The notes below the pieces were generated by a model, which saw nothing but the letters and a program-made list of their open reading frames with translations, did no database searches and had not been told where the DNA came from. From Adiantum capillus-veneris (Eukaryota; Streptophyta; Polypodiopsida; Polypodiales; Pteridaceae): a DNA stretch of 64,000 nt. How positions within the stretch are numbered: the first letter of the stretch is position 1; the number at the start of each line of letters is the position of its first letter. Positions 55,546 through 64,000 of the stretch are shown piece by piece. A program made the translations under genes and the position numbers. Where the stretch lies: positions 85,241,721-85,305,720 of the forward strand of contig CM043956.1 of the NCBI GenBank assembly GCA_014529385.2. Direction: 5' to 3'.

Positions 55546-57372
55546 TTATGCTTCCTCATCACTTGAGTAAGGACTCTCCTCCTCGCTCTCTTCATCTGCC
55601 ATGGTTTCATAGTTGATATCTAGTTGCTTTCCTTCTCGCCAATCATACACCACCGGTTGACCCTTCTTAAGAATCAAACGACCACTTCCCCATTTTTGAT
55701 CTGCATTCACAGCAATGAACCAAGGCCTCCCTAGGATGATGGGATAGTCCTCCCCCTTAGCTGGCATGACAAACATATCCACTCGCGCATCTATGTTACA
55801 TACAGAGACTTTTACATTTTCAATGATCCCCAAACACTTCACACTTGAGTTGTTGGCTAGCCTAGCTTGACAATTAGAGGACTTTGTAATTTCAAGCCCT
55901 AACTTGTTCATTGATTTTTCCATGATCACACACATTTGAGCTCCACCATCAACATATACATTAGACACCTTTTTACCCCTTATGTAAGCATCCACAATGG
56001 GTTCCACATCTTTTTGTAGCTTTGAGGCCACAACCTTAATGGAAAGATTTGCTTTCTTTTTTGGAATTCTTGTACTTACCAACTTTGTCCATTGTCTTCT
56101 TACTTTGGCTGATAGGTGTAGAAGTTGAGGCCATGAAATGTTTGGCTTTTGGGTTTGTAAATCCTCCAGGATGTTGTAGGGCTCTAGTTCCTTTCCCAAT
56201 GGGAAGTCGTTGATACCAATTTCCCTTCGCCTTGATCTTTTCTTCCTGCTACTTTCAGCTTCTTCCATCTTTGACTTCTTCTTCTTGTCCCTTCTGGCTG
56301 AATTTGTTCCTTCACTTCTCATGTCTTCATCCTTATCATGTGCTCTTGTGCGCTTTTCTGTTGGCATAACATCAAAGTTTAGAGTATGATCATCTATTAC
56401 CTCTTCTAGCTTGATGATGTTGACTCCTCTTTCTTCCTCCTCATGTGGGACGGGAGGTATATTTGCTGGTGGTGGTGGTCGACGAAGGATTTGTGGGCCT
56501 TGAGCTAGTTCTTGCTGCACAGTGAGAGGAGGCAGTCTGGGGGGATATATGTCTTCTGGAAGTCGCCTTGGATGTGGACAATTGTACATGCCATGGCCCA
56601 TTTCATTGCAATTCCAACATCGCAACTCTTGAGCTTGTCTTCGTTGATTGTGATTCCCTTCTCTTGGTTGTCGTTGTTGAGGTAGGCCCTGTACTAGATT
56701 CAGAGTGAGGTTCTCAAGCTGTTGAGTTAGCCTTTGTAAAACCTCTTGTTGAGAGTTATCTCCTATTTGTGAAGATTGTGCAAGAGGGGCCCTAATTGGT
56801 GCTTCCATGGTTTGTGAAGACTCCCTCTCACTCACTTCATTCAAACCCCTTGCTCTATGTGCTTGGCAGTGTAGTTTTCTAAACTTGATGATGGCTACCT
56901 CACGTGCTTCTTCGAAGGTGGATGGGAATTTTAGCTCTACTTTAGCCTTTAAAAGTGGATACAAGCCAACCATGGATCTCTCTTTTTTAAAAAAGTTAGG
57001 TGCACCACCTTGATTTTCTAATGTAGCCTCCCACCTACCCCATAGATTGACAAAGGCTGCTTCATAAGAGGGATAGTCTTCAAGTGATACCTGCTTATGT
57101 CCAATAAGACATTTCCATAGTCCTTCAGAAGTATCGCCTTGCCCGAACTTGGAGAGGAAGCTTGCTCGCAGTCTCTCCCAATTGGACTTGATTTGGGGTT
57201 GCAAGGTCTCATACCATGCTTTAGCTTCTGCTTTTAGAACCAATGGGAAGGCTCGTAGCTTTACTTCCTCTTCATCTCTCCCGGATATGAGATGTGCCAT
57301 CTCCAAGTCGTCAAGAAACTCTTGCGCATCTTCCCCACTTCTTGCATAGAACGTGGGAAAAGAATTTGACAT
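55546..57372 (-). CDS. gypsy B gag-protease, intact frame
   Basis: 608 codons from MSNSFPTFYARSGEDAQEFL. The retrotrans_gag domain comes first (LRAFPLVLKAEAKAWYETLQ, WERLRASFLSKFGQGD, FEEAREVAIIKFRKL), then a Gln-rich stretch and a CCHC knuckle, CWNCNEMGHGMYNC (about residue 255). After a Lys/Arg/Glu-rich spacer the protease begins near residue 475: VDAYIRGKKVSNVYVDGGAQ with catalytic Asp in D-G-G-A, and YPIILGRPWFIAVNA as the C-terminal hydrophobic block. It ends SSDEEA at TAA 55546-55548, with pol continuing in the same frame. D-G-G-A instead of D-S-G-A is common in plant Tat elements. Confidence 0.88.
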   Translation of the reverse strand: MSNSFPTFYARSGEDAQEFLDDLEMAHLISGRDEEEVKLRAFPLVLKAEAKAWYETLQPQIKSNWERLRASFLSKFGQGDTSEGLWKCLIGHKQVSLEDYPSYEAAFVNLWGRWEATLENQGGAPNFFKKERSMVGLYPLLKAKVELKFPSTFEEAREVAIIKFRKLHCQAHRARGLNEVSERESSQTMEAPIRAPLAQSSQIGDNSQQEVLQRLTQQLENLTLNLVQGLPQQRQPREGNHNQRRQAQELRCWNCNEMGHGMYNCPHPRRLPEDIYPPRLPPLTVQQELAQGPQILRRPPPPANIPPVPHEEEERGVNIIKLEEVIDDHTLNFDVMPTEKRTRAHDKDEDMRSEGTNSARRDKKKKSKMEEAESSRKKRSRRREIGINDFPLGKELEPYNILEDLQTQKPNISWPQLLHLSAKVRRQWTKLVSTRIPKKKANLSIKVVASKLQKDVEPIVDAYIRGKKVSNVYVDGGAQMCVIMEKSMNKLGLEITKSSNCQARLANNSSVKCLGIIENVKVSVCNIDARVDMFVMPAKGEDYPIILGRPWFIAVNADQKWGSGRLILKKGQPVVYDWREGKQLDINYETMADEESEEESPYSSDEEA

Positions 57373-57457
57373 TTTGTTTAGACTTTTTGAAATTTCTTTT
57401 TTTTAAAGAAACTTTTCTCTTATGAGCTGCACAAGATTGTTGACACTATAAATCTGA

Positions 57458-57673
57458 TTACATTAAAATGAAGATGTACACATCCATTGTTAATTCGTAC
57501 TTTATCATAGGTAGAATAAATGGATTAATTGAAGCATTGATTTCATTGAGGCGAGTAGATCCAAATATCCTCCTTATGATAGATTGAAACCTAAACTTAT
57601 TTGCAATGATTATATGAATGGATTGCCGAGCAATAGGCCTAAAAGGTTCATTGTTTTGATCGTGATTAATGTG
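57458..57673 (-). CDS. ORFb homologue in the leader of gypsy B
   Basis: An open frame of 71 codons between TAG (57674-57676) and TAA (57458-57460), without an ATG at its start. It contains PIARQSIHIIIANKFRFQSI, then RRIFGSTRLNEINASINPFI, LPMIKYELTMDVYIFILM. It matches ORFb of gypsy A over its whole length, in particular R-L-N-x-I-N-x-S-I-N-P-F-I-L-P-M-I-x-Y and D-V-x-I-F. It lies 85 bases upstream of gag. The missing start codon may mean decay, non-AUG initiation or splicing to an upstream exon. Confidence 0.55.
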   Translation of the reverse strand, partial: HINHDQNNEPFRPIARQSIHIIIANKFRFQSIIRRIFGSTRLNEINASINPFILPMIKYELTMDVYIFILM

Positions 57674-57753
57674 CTACTCCTCGTTGTTGGTTTGAAGACC
57701 TCGTTCCTTCATATGGCCCTTGCGCACCCCTTCACCACTCCTTGTTCCTGCCT

Positions 57754-57969
57754 TTAAAACAAAATGAAAATGTGAACATCAAAAGAAGTTTCATAATTGA
57801 TGATTGGAAGTATAATTGGATTGGGTGATGCCATTATTTCTCTAAGTCTTTCTGCACCAAACATAAAAACAATGCATTGCTGGAAAAAGACTTTTCTATC
57901 TATGTGAACATTCACTCTAATGTCTTGTGAAAAATGAAATGAATAGATGGGAACTCCATTGTTCATCAC
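57754..57969 (-). CDS. ORFa homologue in the leader of gypsy B
   Basis: 71 codons, starting MMNNGVPIYSFHFSQDIRVN, with RKVFFQQCIVFMFGAERLRE, SPNPIILPIINYETSFDV and HIFILF at the end. It is nearly gap-free with ORFa of gypsy A. It lies directly after the primer-binding site (58001-58018), upstream of the ORFb homologue and gag, and is on the genomic RNA only (outside the LTR), unlike in gypsy A. Confidence 0.6.
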   Translation of the reverse strand: MMNNGVPIYSFHFSQDIRVNVHIDRKVFFQQCIVFMFGAERLREIMASPNPIILPIINYETSFDVHIFILF

Positions 57970-58000
57970 TAAAAAATTTGAAGGTAACTTGGAAATATGT

Positions 58001-58018
58001 TCCTCAGTGCGGGCACCA
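58001..58018 (-). promoter_or_regulatory. primer-binding site, gypsy B
   Basis: The minus strand reads TGGTGCCCGCACTGAGGA, starting five bases after the 5' LTR end at 58024. It differs from the site of gypsy A. Confidence 0.7.
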
Positions 58019-58023
58019 CTTTA

Positions 58024-60083
58024 TGAGGGCGAGCTTTTTGAAATGGGGCCTCTAAACCCAAACCAATGGGCCTACCCTCACAAAATGTTCGTAAAGAGGT
58101 ACGCACACTACTTGGGGCACCACCTTCTTTTGGGAGTGGACAAGGAAACCAATCAAAATAACACTTGCACTCACTCACTCAGGCAACACACTTTGGAAAC
58201 CCCCTTACTCTATATACACTTTGGACACTTGAACACCATCAACGATTATGCAACCCAATGCCGTGCATCGAATGAAATATGCAATTTGTGGAATAGCATT
58301 CACCTTCTCCCCATAAGAATCCCCATAATACATCCAAACTCATCCTCTCTCAAGCACTCATCAAAAAAATCATGCGCACAAGACTTGCCTCTCAAACACA
58401 CAAGAGAATCACTTACAAACTAGCACGCTTTGCATAGAGAGCTCATCTCCATCTATGCAATGCCATGACACAAATAAAATCACCATGAGAGGTAGCCACA
58501 TGCATATGTAATGAAGCAAAAGAGAGTTGGAGTGAGAAATTTCTTTAGACCAAATTGAATAAGTGTGGAGAAAGAAACCAATGGTAAATTGAGAATAGAA
58601 CACTTACTTGATTTCTTGCACGCCTTTTAAGGGGAGGATAGACACTGGCTAACCATCACGAATTGCGACACTTGAAAGTTTTGAAGATGATTTAGTGATC
58701 ACCAACATGATGTATTTACAAGTTATTGAGGTGCTACAAATGATTTATTGGGTTGATGGAGTAAGAGATTGTAGAATGGAAAGAGTGGAGAATAGAGTTG
58801 CACTTCCTCCAAAAGAGGAGGGTTAGGAGGGAGGATGTGAAAGAGGGAGAGTTGGGGTTTTCTCTACTATTGATCAAGAAACAACATGAAGTTGAAAATA
58901 TAGGTGTGTGTCCTTGAGTCTCTCCAAGGGGCTATTTATAGTTGTGTAGGAGTGGGATTATGCTACACTTAATTAGGGTGAGTGATTATCCGTAATTAAG
59001 TGTCCTTTGACCACTCATTGAATATTGGACATAAAAGGGACTATTTTTTCACCAAAAATATCATTTTAGACCGTGAAGGCTCCATAGGGGTGCATAATGT
59101 AGGTGGGCCCCACCATGAGGCCCTACGGGTGGCTCCTGCGGGGTATCTCAACTTGTCTGTCTTGGCATTTAGAAAGCATCTTTAGGTTGGTCCCATCACA
59201 TGCAAGTGACCTTGAACACTCATTGATCTTCTAGAAGATGAGTAGGGGAAAAATAAGATCTCACTCTCTTTATTTACTTGATTTACAGTTCCCTTTTCCT
59301 GCGAATCTGACAGCTGATTTACACTATTTTGACCATAACTTTTTACCTGTAGCTCGGAATGACATGCTTCAAAAGGCAAATTTGACCTTCTCAACATGTT
59401 TGATATGAATTTGGACTATTCTTCATGCCCATACACCAAGGAATTCGGTTTGTAAGGTCCACACTAGGCTAGGGAACCTTTTGCTTCCAAGTCTTCTTGT
59501 ATGGGCCCTTTGCTTGTATGCATCCAAGGGGAATCATGCCTTTTCAAAAGGCTATGATGCTTAAACAAATAGAGGAGGGCCCAATATTATTTTCTTGTGA
59601 AAAGAATATACAACTGGAGTCTTTTTGAAAGGAGGAAAACTATATGTATATTCTTAAGAGATATTGGGCCACCTATGTAGGGGGCATAGAAGACTTGTAG
59701 AGGTGGACCATAATCTTTGGTAAAGACAAGTGGAGAGCTGATTTCCATGGTAATTTATCTATATGGGATGGAAGATGGATATATTATTTTTCTACTACTA
59801 ATTCACAAGAGGTAAGAAAGTTTGGGGGTAGATAGTTGGTTATTGTATGCTTACTTTTATTTACAAAGCAAAAAGAAAAGGGTGGTAATATAAATATATG
59901 ACTAAGGTGACATTTTTGGGAAGAGTACAATGTATGTGTCGCCACAAAGTTTAAACGAAGAGGGGGAATTTACTCTAGATAACTTAATAGTGTAGAAAAA
60001 TATATACACATATGAGGAAGAGGACGTTGAGTAGGCTGAGAAATGTTGCAATTAAAAAGATGGTTACCATTTTATGCCACTCA
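58024..60083 (-). repeat. 5' LTR of gypsy B (2060 bp)
   Basis: A near-identical copy of 49828-51880, with a few small indels (for example 'attaa' inserted near 60049). The minus-strand TATA box CTATAAATAG is at 58932-58941. A 64-codon open frame (58409-58603) is present in both LTRs but its changes alter residues freely, so it is not called. Confidence 0.92.
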
Positions 60084-60124
60084 ATAGCATTGCTTTTTTT
60101 TGTGTTGATCAACTCTCCCACTTG

Positions 60125-60815
60125 GTGAAAGGACTGAATCACATTCTACTTTTTTCAAAAAATCCCCTACCTTGCCCTATCAGCTTTACTTAGCTGCTTG
60201 ATTGACGTGGTCAATACTCTCTAACTGGAGAAGACGGTCCTACTAGACTTAGCCAATTTGGTTTCACAATACTATCTCAAAAAGTAACTCTTTTGCCACA
60301 TAAATAGTTGTCTATTGATAGCACTTGGATCACACCTTACCTCAATTTAAAGTTTAAACTCGCACAACATTGGTTTGTTGTTGGTCTTGATGAAGCTGCC
60401 AATTGCCTAACTATCGTTTGCAAAAACCTTTGTTGGAAAGCCACTCACTTACGACTATCTAGTGGAAACAATCTTCAAATCTCAATTCTACTACATAATC
60501 CCTATCATAGTAACTATGAATACCACTTTATCTAGAAATGCGACAATCTTAAAATCTCGTCCATAGAATCTATTAAGAAAATGAGTAATCGAGCACATAA
60601 AGCGGCACTTAACGTATGTATGAGTCTTAAGTTTACATGATCTTATATTCCTCTTCTAGTTGCTTTTTTGTGTTAGAAGACATGAAGCATCTCATTCACA
60701 AATTCTGTCTCAATGGATTCAAAAGAAACAACCTAATTAATACTTTCTGAAAGGCTATTTCACAAAATAATAGGCGTAGCTTAGGATTTATTCTCACTAA
60801 CCTCATTCATTTAAT
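60125..60815 (+). pseudogene. decayed coding repeat, unidentified, copy 2
   Basis: Repeats 45640-46325 with many changes: 'ggactgaatcacattct' near 60133, then a frame with STWITPYLNLKFKLAQHWFV, VGLDEAANCLTIVCKN and NNLQISILLHNPYHSNYEYH. Frameshifts and stops are scattered. It keeps the same V-G-L-D-K/E-A-A-x-C-x-x-I-x-C-K-N core as copy 1, which suggests that core was functionally important in the source gene. Confidence 0.35.
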
Positions 60816-61040
60816 TAGGAAATAGGCCCATACACAATGGGCCTATTGTTACTGACCCACTGTGTATGGCACCTGGGATCGAGCGAGTACACACACACAC
60901 ATAGAGGTACTGCTAGTAACTGAATTTAACCTCATCCATTCCCACCCACACACACACACTCACTCACATACTCACGTGTGAACTACCTTTTCATGCCCCT
61001 CCAAAAATCGGATATTTTGACCTTGAGGTACTGCTATTGT

Positions 61041-62645
61041 TATAATAACTAATATCTAGTTCTCCTAAATGATTTCCTCATGTTAAACTGATCATTTAAT
61101 ATGGGAAAGTACCAAGGGGAGGAAAAGCTAGATTATTGGTAAGGCTAGCATACTGGTCACAGTAGGGTTCAAAAAGAGGGAAAATAGGGATCCAAAGGGG
61201 GACCATCTGCAGAAGAGCAATGTGCAAGCAATGGGCTTCAAAGACCTAAGGTTCAACCCATTAGGACTTCCAAAATGCTAAGGTTTTAAAATTCAAAGGT
61301 TAAGTCAAATGGTCAATGCTTAGGAAAATTGGATGCTTGATAGTGTACAAAAAGTCTATGCAACCTCCTAAAGAGGAGGGGGAGAGCCCTTTTAGTAGGG
61401 GATGATATAGAAAAAAACACAGACACACACACTCTCATGCAAGCCCCTTTACACAAAGGGCATAGTGGACACATGTCAGCTTCCTAGCCCAATTGCCCAG
61501 AAGGTACATTCAAATCCTATCGGATGGCCATAGATGTGGACCAATGAGAATTAGGCTAGATTAAATATAGTTTAATTAATTAAAAAACACTTGATAAAGA
61601 GAACTAATAAGAATTAATCTCTCTAGAAGACTATTGAACAGTATCCCAAGGGGTCCAATGAGCATCAACAGCCCAATGGCTTGCCTGATTCCTACTGGCC
61701 AGAAGACAAAGGGGTCCAATGAGAGTTTAATTTCATTATTTTAATTACCTAAAGCTCTCACAGAAGTGGAAAGGGAGACACATCTCACAAGGCTATCACT
61801 TATGCTTCTCAATTATGATTGGCTAAGATTTGTAGAGTCCAATGGGGTGCCAGCATGAGTAAATTGCAAGAGGGGTCGACCAAGAGAGAGAGGGGGATGA
61901 TTTTGGCAAGGAATTATCACACACACACTCACACAATCTCATGTGTGAAGCAAGAAGACTCTCTCTCTCTCTCTCTACTTCTCAAGCTTTAATGGAAAGC
62001 TCATCACCTACTCCAAGCTTGTGAGAAGGGAGTCCTACACCAATAACTCTTTGCTTGCTGATGCAAATCCAACCAAGAGCCAAGATCCAGTGCATGCTCA
62101 TCTCCTTTACCATGATAATTACTTAGTATGCTAAGCTATTATGAGTGATTAGGTGAGGAGATTTACTTATTTCTCGTAAGAGTACTCCTTCTTTCTCTCA
62201 ATCTGCTCTCATACCCTGCTAGCTCTCACCATCTTCAAAGGTGTGTGAGGTCTTGGGTCTGAGACCTCGAGGGAATTGATGTTGTGTTTTATAAGTGTGT
62301 GCATGGTTCTTACAGCTTCCATCTTCTATTGCACCGGCAATTTATTGAAGGAACACAAAGTACTGTATTGTAAAATGTCTACCTTGATGGGGGAAACCTA
62401 TAATACAAAGCCTTTTGGATGGGAGACCAGCTCCGTGTAAATCCGGTCCTCAACTTTTGTCAATAGCTTAATTTTTCTCTCTTTTGAAGTATTGTTCATG
62501 CCTATCTAACTAGCTGTTATTGTTTTTGTTGCTCTCTCCATCCAAGCACTCTTGCTATGCTCATTAGGAATCTATTCTAATAAAATTCTCACTATGTCTA
62601 AGCTATTTTCTGCTACACACAAGTTACTAGGCCATTAAATATTAT
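61041..62645. other. 1.6-kb insertion in copy 2, origin unknown
   Basis: It lies between 'gaggtactgc' (to about 61040) and 'atgattgtat' (from about 62646), which are only two bases apart in copy 1. It has no coding frame of note and no clear terminal repeats. A solo LTR or a non-autonomous transposon is possible. Confidence 0.5.
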
Positions 62646-63046
62646 AGTTATGATTGTATACCGTATATATTGTTTGATCTTGTTGGTTGCCTCTTTTGAG
62701 GTACGTAACTACTAACTTTGGTCAATTAACAAAATTACATCAGTAATGTGCGATTTTTCTCACTTAAATCCACCAGGGTGACCTATCCATGGCTTTGGTA
62801 TTTAACACCATGCATCCTATAGCCTACCTTCCTTATAAATATAGAGCCTAACCCCCTAGAACACCTTGTAGGACTAATGCCTTCTTCAGAGGTCGCACTT
62901 TTTGGCCTACATAGAGTGTCACCCTTCAGAGAGCGCCTGCCTTGCCACTCACTAACTCTCAATATTTGTAGGATTTTATGACTCACTGGTAGTTCAAGTA
63001 CATAATGACATATCACACCCTGTATGGTGCCTCATTCTTTGCCCCG

Positions 63047-63047
<1 letters not shown>

Positions 63048-63139
<92 letters not shown>

Positions 63140-63142
63140 CTT

Positions 63143-63231
<89 letters not shown>
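63048..63231. repeat. duplicated compound microsatellite (CT)n(CA)n
   Basis: Two CT-then-CA blocks, each followed by 'catgcttgctc'. Copy 1 of the segment (about 46930-46960) has a single short CT run before the same 'catgcttgctc' and no CA run. Confidence 0.9.
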
Positions 63232-63233
<2 letters not shown>

Positions 63234-64000
63234 CTTGCTCGCGACTTATAACAGTTTGCCTCTCTCCTAACTTAACCCCTACAATGAATACCATAGCAAC
63301 CACCTCTCGCATTCTTGAGCCTTGAGGTTTGGGTTGGAATGAATGTGCAAATCGTGTGGGGGATCTTGAAAGATTGCCATTAACTAACGCCTTGACCTGC
63401 TGGAATTTCTATAAAAGGAGGTGAGGGTTGCTTTGTCCCATCAATTAGCCTTGTTTTCTGTATTGTGTGTGTATGAGAAAGTGAGGAGTGTGGGCTTTAT
63501 TTCTACCTGCTTACTGTGGTGCTATGGAGTTAGTTGAGCCGGATGTGGCTTCTCCGGTCGATAACTTGCCACAGTGACTTTGCTCTTCATAATTATATTT
63601 TATACCGTTTTTTGTACTCAATAGTGGCAAAAAATAACTAGGTTTTAAGTTTGGTATGATGTACCTTTAATGGCTATGCATAATAGGTGGGTTTTTTGGT
63701 GCATGTATGGTGTCTACAACATACTTACTATTCACGTCTATTGCTTGGACTATTGGTTTTTTTGAAACATACAGTAAAACGTAGTTCCTTTCATAACATG
63801 TGGGATTTGATTAATGTGGTTATCTCATGGTAGTACTATGATTGTTTCCTATTTCACCATTTAGGTAAATACAAAACAAATTTGTTTCACAAACACCTTC
63901 TTGGATTATAAGAGGTTGCAGGAGTGTTTTTTACTGCTCAATTGATAATGCGCAAAAATTTGATTGAGTTAAATTTTAAATTGTGCTAGAAAGATGATAG

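Larger units (their letters stand above)
49828..60083 (-). mobile_element. Ty3/gypsy retrotransposon B, Tat-like
   Basis: LTRs of 2053 bp (left) and 2060 bp (right), with ends TG...CA. The 4-bp target duplication is atag (49824-49827 and 60084-60087). The minus strand reads LTR, primer site, ORFa-ORFb pair, gag-protease, RT, RNase H, a second archaeal-type RNase H, integrase, polypurine run, LTR. A second RNase H between RT-RNase H and integrase is diagnostic of the plant Tat lineage. Gag-protease is open over 608 codons; pol has frameshifts and stops. Confidence 0.93.
60816..64000. repeat. long duplicated segment, copy 2, with insertion
   Basis: Collinear with 46326-47715 except for an insertion at about 61041-62645. 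It includes 'GGCCCATACACAATGGGCC' (60827-60845) and the TATA box region (tataaaa, 63410-63416). The match runs to the right edge of the window. No gene was seen. Confidence 0.6.

Noticed and set aside
58409-58603. 64-codon ORF present in both LTRs of gypsy B (also 50213-50407)
   Set aside because: The two copies differ at four residues with no sign of synonymous bias; presence in both LTRs is explained by LTR duplication.
49828-60083. Large tandem duplication of host sequence at 49828-51880 and 58024-60083
   Set aside because: The repeats have TG...CA ends, a target duplication, a primer site and a polypurine tract inside, so they are LTRs of gypsy B.
62421-62455. 5S rRNA-like phrase 'ttggatgggagacc'
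   Set aside because: It matches a 14-base internal promoter piece of 5S genes, but the rest of the 120-base gene is not present; probably chance.

Overview
This is repeat-rich land-plant nuclear DNA. It holds Ty1/copia and Ty3/gypsy retroelements with plant-type domains, degenerate pentatricopeptide-repeat (PPR) coding sequence, a MITE with 9-bp target duplications, GT-AG introns and many CT/CA microsatellites. I see no intact single-copy host gene. The PPR remnants and the fungal-looking polymerase of one gypsy element would fit a seed-free plant such as a fern, but that is an impression only.

Layout. 1-5100: minus-strand copia remnants (integrase/RT fragment, a minisatellite, a ~150-180 bp tandem repeat, two primer-binding sites). 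5100-8000: a decayed gene cluster with a small coiled-coil ORF, an acidic ORF, a zinc-motif/SET-domain pseudogene (minus) and a divergent four-exon gene (plus) with one stop. 8000-10340: no gene. 10345-18868: a non-autonomous gag-only LTR element (X1) whose LTR carries a PPR fragment; an older minus-strand LTR-like stretch lies inside it. 20585-27176: a piggyBac-like non-autonomous element (TTAA duplications) split by a copia element (20708-25947, duplication tcaat). 27994-38031: gypsy element A (minus, two 2015-bp LTRs). About 39225-43411: a second gag-only element (X2), again with a PPR fragment in its LTR. 43412-49610: dispersed direct repeats, an unidentified decayed coding repeat and a 465-bp MITE. 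49828-60083: gypsy element B (minus, Tat-like with two RNase H domains). 60084-64000: a second copy of the 45640-47715 region with a 1.6-kb insertion and expanded microsatellites.

How the parts relate. Elements A, X1 and X2 share an unusual primer-binding site (TTGGTGAAC-C/G-CGAC), so A-type elements could mobilise the gag-only X elements. The most striking signal is a pair of tandem, mutually related ~70-codon ORFs (here ORFa and ORFb). They lie in the transcribed 5' leader upstream of gag in both A and B. In A they sit in the R-U5 part of the LTR and overlap by ATGA; in B they lie between the primer-binding site and gag. The A and B copies differ mostly at synonymous third positions while the protein motifs are kept, which indicates selection on the protein. 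I do not recognise the family.
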